Positions 1 to 7,092 of a DNA stretch of 27,940 nt are shown one piece after another. The translations under genes were made by a program, and so were the position numbers. Origin of the DNA: an uncultured Christensenella sp. (GTDB lineage Bacteria > Bacillota > Clostridia > Christensenellales > Borkfalkiaceae); assembly GCA_910577875.1 (NCBI GenBank), contig CAJTNY010000024.1:1-27940 (forward strand). The letters are read 5' to 3'. Each line of letters begins with the position of its first letter. The stretch's first letter is position 1. The notes beneath the pieces were generated by a model. That model searched no databases. It was not told the origin of the DNA and saw nothing but the letters and a program-made list of their open reading frames with translations.

Positions 1-86
1 CAAATTCTAATTTGGACAGCTTTTCTTAAAAAGCGCAATTTTGCAACGTAAACCGCTGAAAAGTTTATATCTGAACCCCTTATGTC
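1..86. other. Non-coding end next to the IS3-family transposase
   Basis: This short stretch lies beyond the transposase stop codon and should contain the 3' terminal inverted repeat of the element. IS3 ends usually begin with TG, and a TGGACAGC string near position 13 would suit. I could not find a matching inverted copy near 1220-1345, so the element boundary is not established. Confidence 0.3.
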
Positions 87-1220
87 TTATTGCTGTTCTA
101 TGGATGCATAATAATCTTGCTCTTTCTTTAAAGGCGTTCTATAACTGTTTTGGTAATGCGGACGCTTTTCATTATAAAAAACAATGTATTCGTCAACCGA
201 TTTATAAAACTCATTTTCGGATTTGAATTTCCGCCTATACAACTCTTCTCTTTTCATAGATGCAAAGAAACTTTCCATAACAGAATTATCGTACGGAACA
301 TAAGGCCTTGAAAAGGATTGTTCTACGTTCAGTTTTAGTAAATACGTTTGGAAAGTTCTGCAACAATAATTTCCGCCATTATCCGAGTGAAACATCAATC
401 CGCTTTGCGGCTGTCTGTTTATGTATGCGGTTTTAAAAGTGCTTTTTGTTAATTGCGTGCTGTTCTTTATTCCGATTTTGTAACCTACTACCGCTCTGGA
501 ATACAAATCTAAAATCACGCAGATATAAAAATTCTTTTCTTTTAATCTAAACATAGTAATATCGCTTACCCATACTTGGTTAGGTCTTAAAGGATTAAAC
601 TGCTGTTGCAACAAATTGCGGTTTCGTTTCTTCTCTTTATCATAAAGGCTCTTCGCTTCCTGCCGAATACTTTTAATTCCCATATCTCGCATCAAGAGTC
701 TTACTGTTTTTTCGCCTGCTTTTACCCCTTGCTCTTTTAAAACAGCCATTATTTTACCCGCTCCAAATATCTGATTGCTGTCATCGTAAATTTTTTGTAT
801 TTTCTCTCTCAATTCTTCTTTCCGCTGAACATAAACCGTGTTTTGCTTTTTGTTTCTTAAAACGTGGTTATAGAAAGTTCCCCTTGACACATCTAACGCC
901 TCGCACAAAATATGAACGCTATGCTGTCCGTACAAGTCTTCTAATGCGTACAATTTTTCTTTCAACGGCGAGTTGTAATTGCAATTGACTGTTTTATAGA
1001 TTTCAATAATCTCTTCTAATCGTTTAACCCTGTTTTGTAGTCTTTTATATTTTGCTACGCTTATAATGCTTCCCTTATCACTTTACACATCACGATATTG
1101 CTTAATCCATAAATACAGCGTGCTTCGAGATATGCCTATTTTGATAATTATTGCCGATGCTCTTTCGCCCAACAAATACCGCTTTACCGCAATCTCTTTT
1201 TGTTCTTTTGTTTTTCTCAT
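87..1220 (-). pseudogene. IS3-family transposase interrupted by an in-frame TAA
   Basis: A DDE transposase that would cut and join the ends of its own insertion sequence. The reading frame opens at an ATG at 1220 (GGAG ribosome site just upstream) with an HTH typical of IS3 OrfA (GISRSTLYLWIKQY). It meets TAA at 1083-1085 after 45 codons. The same frame then runs on through a leucine-zipper-like stretch (YKRLQNRVKRLEEIIE), an HTH_21-like region and an rve catalytic core. Counting from the TTG at 965, the catalytic residues are D135, D195 (HSDNGG) and E231. The last two are 35 residues apart, as expected for DD(35)E. IS3 elements normally place orfB in the -1 frame relative to orfA. Here both halves share one frame, and the downstream half has no ribosome site or ATG. 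A nonsense mutation in a once-continuous gene is therefore the simplest reading. Stop-codon readthrough is the alternative. Confidence 0.75.
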
Positions 1221-1239
1221 TTTGAATCTCCATAAAAGA

Positions 1240-1282
1240 AAAATATAGTCGAGCAACGATTTCCGTTGCTCGACTATATTTT
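1240..1282. terminator. Bidirectional terminator-like 19-bp hairpin
   Basis: A perfect 19-bp inverted repeat (1240-1258 with 1264-1282) encloses a 5-nt loop. On the minus strand it is followed by TTTTTCTTTT, and on the plus strand by TTTT. It lies downstream of the DUF2188 gene, so it can end the leftward three-gene operon. It also sits only about 20 nt before the transposase start, so it would shield the transposase from incoming transcription or occlude its ribosome site. IS10 and IS50 are known to use this kind of protection. Confidence 0.75.
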
Positions 1283-1341
1283 AACTTAATTATAGATGAT
1301 TTAGATACTTAAACTTGCTTGATATTTATCGTTAATGATAG

Positions 1342-1566
1342 TTATCCTTTAGGCGGAAAGGGATCATTCCCATAGCTATTTCTTCCCCTTATTCTACCAT
1401 CTTGTCTATGAATAAAAAGTTCGGATTGCTGTGATTTGGCAATTTGTTTTGCTATTGAAATGGCTTGCCTCTGCGTTTCTGTTCTAACAGTTGCGCGCTG
1501 ATTTCCTGCACCTTTAACCTGCCATCCACCCTCGGGATGCGGTGTAACATGTTGATTTTTGCCCAC
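1342..1566 (-). CDS. DUF2188 family small protein
   Basis: A 74-aa protein that matches the DUF2188 pattern I know from many bacteria: an N-terminal HVTPHPEGGWQVKGAGN segment, a helix with repeated AI.IAKQIAK-type spacing, and the conserved ending GRIRGRNSYGNDPFPPKG. The function of the family is unknown. The start codon is GTG at 1566, chosen because AAGGAGGT lies at the right distance upstream. It follows the XRE-peptidase gene by about 50 nt on the same strand with no terminator between, so it is probably the third gene of that operon. The large hairpin at 1240-1282 would end the transcript. Confidence 0.8.
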   Translation of the reverse strand: MGKNQHVTPHPEGGWQVKGAGNQRATVRTETQRQAISIAKQIAKSQQSELFIHRQDGRIRGRNSYGNDPFPPKG

Positions 1567-1615
1567 TTTTTTACCTCCTTGTCTTTCTTTAAATTAAATA
1601 ATACAACTGTAAAGG

Positions 1616-2782
1616 TTATTTAAGTTTTATTTTTAAAATTTTATCTCTAATCTGATACTTATCAAAAAAATTATCTGGAATTGGTAATATTGAGCATAAA
1701 AACTCGTCGTCTAACGCTACTCCTAATTCTTTTAATCGCTCTTGCATAAAATAATAATCAGTTTCTTTATTGTCTAGTGAAAGCTCTAATGCCGTTTCAA
1801 ACAACTCAGGTTGTTCAAAAGATATTTTACCGTCATTGTCAAACGGTTCATATTTCTCTCCAGGTAAATTACTGTGCGTTATTTTATAATTATATTTTTT
1901 AAATAACGTTGTATATTGATAATAATCAATGATTCCTAAATCTTTTGCCCGCACAATCATAGCTTTGATTGAAACGCGCCATTTAAGCTTCAACGTCACA
2001 TAAAGTTCATAATCCAAAGGATTGATCAAATCTTTTTTGAAACTATTTTTTGGAAGGAGAAAACTTGACGCAAATTGATTTGCTTGTTTTTCTATTTTAA
2101 GACGATCAGCTTCAAACTCTTCCGGATTAATATAAGAATGTAAAATTAAATGACCTAATTCATGTGCAGCTGAAAAATTTCTACGCGCCATACTATGTTT
2201 TTCATCATCTAAAATTACACAGTATCTTAATTTTCCATTACTTCTGTAAACTTGAGTAAATCCATCTATTTTTTTAGATTCAGATTTCAAGACTGAAACA
2301 ATAACTCCATTCCTTTCCAGCAATGATACAACATCAAAAACAGGATCTTCCCCTAACCCCCAATAATGTCTTAAGTTACTTGCAACTTTTTCTATTTCAC
2401 AATCAGTAACATTATCAGACAATGGAAATTTAGGTATATTTAACTTTGGCAATATTAAAATATCTTCTAAATAATTATAAATTCTACTAACAAGTTTTGC
2501 TCTTTCATAATAAGAATTTCGTTCCAAAGCAGGCGTCGAATTTAACGCTCTAAAAAAGGTGTTAGAAACGTTTATTTCTTCCTTAAACGGTTTAATAAAG
2601 AAAAATAAAGGAAACGATAAAGCATTACATATTTTACTTAAAATTTCGCCTTTAGGTTCAATTAACTCGCTTTCATATTGAGAAATTGCCTGCTTCGAAA
2701 CTTCTACTTCTTTTGCCAATTGAGTAATTGTTTTATTTCTTATTTGCCGTGCTATTTTCAACTTCTCGCCAACTATCTTCAT
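1616..2782 (-). CDS. XRE-family HTH protein fused to ImmA/IrrE-like zinc peptidase
   Basis: A 388-aa cytoplasmic protein with two recognisable parts. Residues about 6-60 form a lambda-repressor-type HTH (ITQLAKEVEVSKQAISQYES). Residues about 140-245 form an ImmA/IrrE-type metallopeptidase (COG2856) with HELGH at 207-211 and the expected third ligand E231 in EKQANQFASSFLLP. Relatives cleave repressors of mobile elements (ImmA of ICEBs1) or act in stress response (IrrE). XRE-COG2856 fusions have also been proposed as toxin-antitoxin or defence components. The gene overlaps the end of the 258-aa gene by 50 bp, so the two are very likely co-expressed. The ATG at 2782 has only a distant AAAGGA, which fits coupled translation. 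The substrate is unknown. Confidence 0.85.
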   Translation of the reverse strand: MKIVGEKLKIARQIRNKTITQLAKEVEVSKQAISQYESELIEPKGEILSKICNALSFPLFFFIKPFKEEINVSNTFFRALNSTPALERNSYYERAKLVSRIYNYLEDILILPKLNIPKFPLSDNVTDCEIEKVASNLRHYWGLGEDPVFDVVSLLERNGVIVSVLKSESKKIDGFTQVYRSNGKLRYCVILDDEKHSMARRNFSAAHELGHLILHSYINPEEFEADRLKIEKQANQFASSFLLPKNSFKKDLINPLDYELYVTLKLKWRVSIKAMIVRAKDLGIIDYYQYTTLFKKYNYKITHSNLPGEKYEPFDNDGKISFEQPELFETALELSLDNKETDYYFMQERLKELGVALDDEFLCSILPIPDNFFDKYQIRDKILKIKLK

Positions 2783-3509
2783 AACTTATATTATTCCTTT
2801 TGGCTTTATCTTCTTTAATTGCAATACCAAGTAATCTTTTCTTTTCAGGTTTCGTTTGGTCAAAAGCATAAGAATTATTATCAGACTCGGATAAACTTTC
2901 ATTGTCGTCTTCATCAAGATTAATAAAGTTACCTAAACGTTCCACCTTGTCAAGATAATAATGTTCAGATCTTAGCTCCGCACAAACATCGTTCAATTTC
3001 AACTCTTTATAATTTATATCATAAACGATAGTTATGCAACATTTAGGATTTAATTCGCCAATCTTTGCATGAATTTCATGTAACAACTTAATCCTAGCGT
3101 CTTCATCACTTTCAAAAACTGGCTCAAAAATACACAATTGTTCTTGCTCGTTGCAATAACCTTTATTTAGCAACTGAAAAGAATCCATATAGTGCGGATT
3201 TTTTACTGTTTTACGTTTAGATAGGCGTTGAATATTGTTCTTGCTAGTAAAAGTAATAATTGATTCACTTTCACTATCAAACAGAAATACGAACTCAAAA
3301 GGTCCACGTTTAAATGGAAAAACCTTAATATTCGTGCCAATTAAATCGCGCAAGTGCTTAAAGACATAATTCAATGAATAAAGACCATTTCCATTATTCT
3401 CAAATAAACCTTGGCTCTTTTTCTGTTCTTTGTATTCCTTAATGCCATTTTGAATACAACCAACTATAGCTCTTTTTGTGTTAGTTGATAATTCGACAAT
3501 TCTATCCAT
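2733..3509 (-). CDS. Unrecognised 258-aa protein, partner of the XRE-peptidase
   Basis: A soluble 258-aa protein with no signal peptide or membrane segment. The N-terminal half looks like a folded alpha/beta domain (GPFEFVFLFDSESESIITFTSK, residues about 65-90). An acidic stretch (LDEDDNESLSESDNN, near residue 200) follows, then a basic C-terminus. It is the first gene of the operon, with a strong AAGGAGGT before ATG 3509 and a near-consensus promoter upstream. Its 3' end overlaps the XRE-peptidase gene by 50 bp. Proteins of this size next to ImmA/IrrE genes have been assigned DUF numbers (DUF5986 comes to mind), but I cannot confirm a match. It may be the antitoxin, toxin or peptidase substrate of the pair. 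That role is inferred from context only. Confidence 0.7.
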   Translation of the reverse strand: MDRIVELSTNTKRAIVGCIQNGIKEYKEQKKSQGLFENNGNGLYSLNYVFKHLRDLIGTNIKVFPFKRGPFEFVFLFDSESESIITFTSKNNIQRLSKRKTVKNPHYMDSFQLLNKGYCNEQEQLCIFEPVFESDEDARIKLLHEIHAKIGELNPKCCITIVYDINYKELKLNDVCAELRSEHYYLDKVERLGNFINLDEDDNESLSESDNNSYAFDQTKPEKKRLLGIAIKEDKAKRNNISYEDSWREVENSTANKK

Positions 3510-3542
3510 AAGATTTTTACCTCCTTATCATATTTTAAGCTT

Positions 3543-3570
3543 ATTATAACATAATTTTTATATTTGTCAA
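3543..3570 (-). promoter_or_regulatory. Sigma-A-type promoter of the XRE-peptidase operon
   Basis: On the minus strand, TTGACA (3570-3565) and TATAAT (3548-3543) are separated by 16 bp and lie about 35 bp before the start of the 258-aa gene. Both hexamers match consensus exactly. Confidence 0.75.
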
Positions 3571-3952
3571 CTCAATTTTAAATGATTATGGTAATTTTAC
3601 ATAAATTTGTCAAGTAAAGTTTAAATTTTATTATATTTTATCAAGCACATAAAATTAATCTAATCAAAAAAAATTATAATTTGGGGTTCAACCCCTGCTA
3701 CTACCCACTCCCTTTTTCGGCGTTTTACTACGCTACTTATCATTCATCATTGACAGAAGGGAATTGTACGAACACACGCCAAAGTGAGTTCGTACTTTTC
3801 CTTTTATATGAGTGTTTTGGCGTGCAAATACCCATTACCTAAACCGCCTATTCCTACGGCGTGGCAAACGCAAAAGCGTGATGAACAAGGCAATTTTACC
3901 AAATAAAACAAAAGGCACTTTGGAAAACATCTCGGAGTGCCTTACTGTTTGC
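3571..3952. other. Intergenic region with inverted repeats and possible gene relics
   Basis: No intact gene is seen. The region holds an 8-bp inverted repeat, GTACGAAC (3766-3773) with GTTCGTAC (3788-3795), followed by a T-rich run. CACGCCAAA (3775-3783), in that loop, can instead pair with TTTGGCGTG (3816-3824). A further 8-bp repeat pairs AAGGCACT (3912-3919) with AGTGCCTT (3936-3943), just before the promoter of the next gene. A short open stretch at 3814-3906 (ending AWQTQKRDEQGNFTK) looks coding-like but has no start. The region may be debris of a mobile element. Confidence 0.35.
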
Positions 3953-3981
3953 TTGATTAAATATTTTGTTTTTGCTATAAT
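3953..3981 (+). promoter_or_regulatory. Extended -10 promoter of the YdeI-family gene
   Basis: TTGATT (3953-3958), a 17-bp spacer and TATAAT (3976-3981) preceded by TGC, which makes an extended -10. It lies about 35 bp before the ATG at 4018. Confidence 0.7.
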
Positions 3982-4017
3982 AATTGTACGATAAACAGTA
4001 ATTTGGCGGAGAGAAAA

Positions 4018-4578
4018 ATGAACGATATATTGGTATTTTCGGAAAGAGCGGAATTCCGAAATTGGCTAACTGAAAATTGTCTTTCTACCGATGGCGTTTG
4101 GCTTTTGTTTGGTAAGCACGGCAATCCGAAAACGATTAAAGCAGACGAAGCATTGGAAGAAGCCCTTTGCTTTGGTTGGATTGACGGACAAATGCAAAGC
4201 ATTGATAACAATTCCTATAAAAAGTATTTTTCTATGCGCCGAGTGAACTGCAAGTGGTCGGAGAAAAACAAGACTTTGGTAAAAGTTCTCGAAGAACGGG
4301 GACTTATGACTGACTTCGGCAGAAAGAAAATCGAGGAAGCAAAACAAAACGGACAATGGTATGCCCCGAAACCTACGGCGGTTACGGAAGAACAAATTGC
4401 CGCGCTTGCCGAAATTTTGAAAGCCTATGAGTCTGCTTATACAAATTTTTCGGCAATGTCAATATCGGTAAAGAAAACGTATGTAAAAGCATATTTAGAT
4501 GCCAAAACGGACACGGGGCGCGAAAAGAGAATTGCGTGGATGGTAGAACGGCTTAATAAAAATCTAAAACCGATGTAA
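4018..4578 (+). CDS. YdeI/OmpD-associated family protein
   Basis: A 186-aa cytoplasmic protein of the YdeI/OmdA family, often annotated as bacteriocin-protection protein. It shows the family pattern: an N-terminal segment with FRNWLTENCLSTDGVWLLFGKHG, then the hallmark EALCFGWIDGQMQSID and KWSEKN, then the C-terminal helical OmdA tail (SVKKTYVKAYLDAKTDTGREKR) followed by a basic end. The biochemical role of the family is not firmly known. I chose the ATG at 4018 over an in-frame TTG at 4003 because GGAGAG (4008-4013) is correctly spaced for it and the TTG would overlap that site. It has its own promoter and terminator, so it is a single-gene unit inside the accessory region. Confidence 0.85.
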   Translation: MNDILVFSERAEFRNWLTENCLSTDGVWLLFGKHGNPKTIKADEALEEALCFGWIDGQMQSIDNNSYKKYFSMRRVNCKWSEKNKTLVKVLEERGLMTDFGRKKIEEAKQNGQWYAPKPTAVTEEQIAALAEILKAYESAYTNFSAMSISVKKTYVKAYLDAKTDTGREKRIAWMVERLNKNLKPM

Positions 4579-4600
4579 GATAAATTTCAATTTAGCGTCG

Positions 4601-4640
4601 AATGGCTGACAAGACTAATTATCTTGTCAGTCATTTTTTT
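4601..4640 (+). terminator. Rho-independent terminator after the YdeI-family gene
   Basis: A 14-bp stem (4601-4614 with 4622-4635, one G-U pair), a 7-nt loop, then a run of T to 4640. It starts 22 bp after the stop codon. Confidence 0.9.
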
Positions 4641-4952
4641 GTGCCGAGCGACTGCTTTTTGCAGTTCGAGAGTCTCCGTGATTTTGCCTTTCGTAGTGGC
4701 TGTTGTAGCACAGTTCTCGCAAAAGTAAACGGCAAAAAATAAGCACTTAAAATCTCAATATCGACTTTACAGCCTGACGGAAAACGTCGGGCTTTTTTCT
4801 TATGCAAATAACGCACTTATTTTTTGGTAACGGAACACAAATAAAGACCTGTCGTTTACTTTCGCTGCCTCGCCAAATCAAAGCCTTATCACACCCGAAC
4901 AGTGCTACTTTGCCCCTGCCGAAAGGCTAATAAAATCACGGAGGTTTAGAAA
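4641..4952. other. Intergenic region with a second terminator-like hairpin
   Basis: No intact gene. A plus-strand open stretch near 4642-4728 encodes a hydrophobic run (RVSVILPFVVAVVAQFSQK) that ends in TAA but has no start, possibly a relic. A hairpin at 4771-4793 is listed separately. The rest, up to the ribosome site of the next gene, shows nothing recognisable. Confidence 0.3.
4771..4799 (+). terminator. Terminator-like hairpin
   Basis: A 9-bp stem (AGCCTGACG with CGTCGGGCT, one wobble pair), a GAAAA loop and a T run. No intact plus-strand gene ends just before it, so it probably belonged to a gene that has decayed or been lost. Confidence 0.65.
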
Positions 4953-5198
4953 ATGCAAAAAGTAGTTTACTCGGTTTCAAAGGTAAACAAAGATGAGAAG
5001 TTGAAAGGTGTCGGTTATCTCATAGAAGGTAACTTGCTTATACCTGCCACCTCTCAAAAAGGTAACTTGTACATCAGAATGTTTGAGGACGTACAAAAGC
5101 AATGCAAACTCGTACCCAATACGGAAAACGAGTTCAAAGGCTATGTAACCGTCGCTTACGAAAACGTACACGTTTACAACAAAGAAAAAGACCATTAG
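4953..5198 (+). CDS. Small unrecognised protein (81 aa)
   Basis: A small soluble protein that I do not recognise. It has an excellent ribosome site (GGAGGT at 4940-4945, 7 nt before the ATG). The sequence has alternating beta-like strands (GVGYLIEGNLLIPA, EFKGYVTVAYENVHVYN) and a charged end, and lacks a signal peptide or membrane segment. It stands between decayed sequence on both sides. A promoter-like sequence follows rather than precedes it. It may be a leftover small cargo gene of a mobile element. Confidence 0.55.
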   Translation: MQKVVYSVSKVNKDEKLKGVGYLIEGNLLIPATSQKGNLYIRMFEDVQKQCKLVPNTENEFKGYVTVAYENVHVYNKEKDH

Positions 5199-5206
5199 TT
5201 TTAAAA

Positions 5207-5234
5207 TTGAAAAATAGTTTTTTTGTGATATAAT
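5207..5234 (+). promoter_or_regulatory. Promoter-like sequence before decayed region
   Basis: TTGAAA (5207-5212), a 16-bp spacer and TATAAT (5229-5234) with TGA in front as an extended -10. It points into the degenerate region at 5245-5518, so its original gene appears to be lost. Confidence 0.5.
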
Positions 5235-5244
5235 TTTTTCTTAA

Positions 5245-5518
5245 AATGAAGTCGTGAAACAGCTTTGGGATGGTCACATCTCAGATGAGCAGATAAAGAC
5301 AATTTAGTCATGTAACCATAAAACTTTAAATTTTTAAATTAAAGAAACTTACATTGAAAATAAACTCTTACCCTTTGTAAGACTACGGCTGGAACAGTCT
5401 GAAAAAAGCGAATATATATTGTACTGATGACACGCCCGATAAAGACGGCGAAGCCATAAATTAAATTTCGTATTGTATGAACGAAAAAGACGAATGTATT
5501 AAAAACTATATTTAAATT
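5245..5518 (+). pseudogene. Probable decayed coding sequence
   Basis: Two coding-like pieces remain, neither with a start or full frame. Near 5251-5310 the translation reads VVKQLWDGHISDEQIKTI then stop. Near 5380-5515 one frame reads DYGWNSLKKANIYCTDD, DTPDKDGEAIN, stop, then ISYCMNEKDECIKNYI, stop. The peptide-like composition, the promoter before it and the terminator after it suggest a gene that has lost its frame. I do not recognise the parent family. Confidence 0.3.
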
Positions 5519-5545
5519 ACCGTCGCTCAAACGAGCGGCGGTTTA
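5519..5545 (+). terminator. Terminator-like hairpin after the decayed region
   Basis: A 10-bp GC-rich stem (ACCGTCGCTC with GAGCGGCGGT, one wobble pair) and an AAAC loop, followed by only a short TTT. It lies just before the promoter of the MATE gene. Confidence 0.6.
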
Positions 5546-5559
5546 ACAGTTGTGTTCGC

Positions 5560-5588
5560 TTGATTTTTTTACATAAAAGCATTATAAT
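5560..5588 (+). promoter_or_regulatory. Promoter of the MATE gene
   Basis: TTGATT (5560-5565), a 17-bp spacer and TATAAT (5583-5588), about 40 bp before the MATE start. It has the same hexamers and spacing as the promoter at 3953-3981. Confidence 0.65.
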
Positions 5589-5629
5589 CGACAATATAAA
5601 AAACGTATTTAAATTTATAAATTTCTGAA

Positions 5630-7051
5630 ATGTCACATAACAACGAATTAACGGAAAACTCGGCAGACATATTAGGAGAAGGTAAAATATTTCCTCTAGT
5701 ATTCAAGCTGACCGTTCCGGCTGTAATTGCCCAGCTAATAACATTTTTATATAATATAGTTGACAGAATGTTTGTTGCTAAAATCGAAGGCTCGGGTACC
5801 GACGCTCTGGCGGCTTTGGGTATAGTTTTGCCAATTACTTTGATAATTCAGGCGTTTGCCAGTCTCATAGGGCTTGGAGGCTCTCCGCGGGCAAGCATCA
5901 AACTCGGCGAAAAAGACAGTCTGGAAGCGAATAAAATCTTCAACGCTTCTTTCGTTCTTCTGACTGCTACGGGCCTCATTTTAAGCGCGGTAATTTTTTT
6001 ATTATCAAAACAAATAGTTTTGGCTTTCGGCTGTCCGCCGAGTGCTGTCGGTTTTGCCGTATCGTATCTGAGAATTTATTCTGCCGGAACATTATTCGTT
6101 TTACTTGCACAAGGCTTAAATCCATTCATTACCGCGCAAGGTTTTTCTTTGATTGCAATGTTTTCGGTGTTATTAGGCGCGATAATAAATATCGGATTGG
6201 ACCCTCTCTTTATTTTTGTATTTGAAATGGGTGTGAACGGAGCGAGCCTTGCTACCGTCATTTCACAGACTATTTCTTTTATATGGATAATATTATTTTT
6301 CATTTCAAGAAAAAGCATCTTCAGATTTAAATTCAAAGATATGCTGCCTAACACGAAAATAATCGCAAGCATACTTTCTCTCGGTTTTACTCCGTTTGTT
6401 ATGACTGTTACGGAATGTGCGATTCAAATTGTTTTTAATATAAACTTAAAAATAGCGACGGACGGCAATGCGGACTACACTGCCTCGTTAACCATTATGC
6501 TGAGCGCGTTGCAATTGATTTCGCTACCTCTGAACGGGCTCGGTTACGGTATACAGCCTTTTGTAAGTTACAACTACGGAAAAGGCGATACTGATAGACT
6601 GAAAAAAGGAATTAAATGCGTGACCGTAATAGCATTTATCTTTGCTATAACTGTCTGGTCTGTCTCCCTCGCCGTTCCGCAAATATACGCTTACGTTTTT
6701 TCCGCAAGCGAGAACGTAAGAAAAATAGTAAAAGATTATACCCCACTTTTCCTTATGGGGTCAATAATGTTTTTCGTGCAAATGACGCTGCAAAACGTCA
6801 ATGTTGCATTAGGACAAGCCAAATCCGCCCTTTTGCTTGCTGTTATGAGAAAAATCGTAATATTAATTCCGCTTTGTTTTACCCTTACTCATTTTATAGG
6901 TTTTAAAGGAGTTTATTTATCCGAAGGAATCGCCGATTTCGCCGCAGGCATAATAACCGCCGCAGTCATATTTGCAACATTTCCGAAAGTATTTAAAAAA
7001 CGTGAGGAAACTTTGAAACTTCAAAATTCCGAACACGAAAATAATAACTGA
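5630..7051 (+). CDS. MATE-family multidrug/Na+ or H+ antiporter
   Basis: A 473-aa integral membrane exporter of the MATE family, expected to pump drugs or metabolites out using a cation gradient. The N-terminus (GKIFPLVFKLTVPAVIAQ, then NIVDRMFVAKIEG, GLGGSPRASIKLGEKD) is typical of the DinF/NorM-like Bacillota branch, and about 12 hydrophobic segments follow in two halves. The second half shows the matching motif LPLNGLGYGIQPFVSYNYGKGD. Length is normal for the family. The ATG at 5630 has no visible Shine-Dalgarno sequence in a leader of about 35 nt, unlike most genes here. The substrate cannot be told from sequence. It converges on the CotH gene and shares its terminator. Confidence 0.93.
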   Translation: MSHNNELTENSADILGEGKIFPLVFKLTVPAVIAQLITFLYNIVDRMFVAKIEGSGTDALAALGIVLPITLIIQAFASLIGLGGSPRASIKLGEKDSLEANKIFNASFVLLTATGLILSAVIFLLSKQIVLAFGCPPSAVGFAVSYLRIYSAGTLFVLLAQGLNPFITAQGFSLIAMFSVLLGAIINIGLDPLFIFVFEMGVNGASLATVISQTISFIWIILFFISRKSIFRFKFKDMLPNTKIIASILSLGFTPFVMTVTECAIQIVFNINLKIATDGNADYTASLTIMLSALQLISLPLNGLGYGIQPFVSYNYGKGDTDRLKKGIKCVTVIAFIFAITVWSVSLAVPQIYAYVFSASENVRKIVKDYTPLFLMGSIMFFVQMTLQNVNVALGQAKSALLLAVMRKIVILIPLCFTLTHFIGFKGVYLSEGIADFAAGIITAAVIFATFPKVFKKREETLKLQNSEHENNN

Positions 7052-7057
7052 CGCAAT

Positions 7058-7092
7058 AAAAAAAGCGAACCCACTGCAAGGGTTCGCTTTTT
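7058..7092. terminator. Bidirectional terminator between MATE and CotH genes
   Basis: AAAAAGCGAACCC pairs with GGGTTCGCTTTTT around a 7-nt loop, with A and T runs on both sides. It serves the plus-strand MATE gene and the minus-strand CotH gene. The last bases overlap the CotH stop codon. Confidence 0.9.

Noticed and set aside
961..1220. Programmed -1 frameshifting between IS3 orfA and orfB
   Set aside because: The two parts are already in the same frame and are separated only by a TAA codon.
3680..3706. A GGGGTTCAACCCC sequence that resembles a tRNA or tmRNA T-arm and could mark an attachment site
   Set aside because: With TTCAACC as the loop the T-stem has mismatches at two of five pairs, and no acceptor or anticodon partner is found upstream.
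3812..3994. A 60-codon plus-strand frame
   Set aside because: It has no ribosome site, runs through the promoter of the YdeI-family gene, and has poor protein-like composition in that frame.
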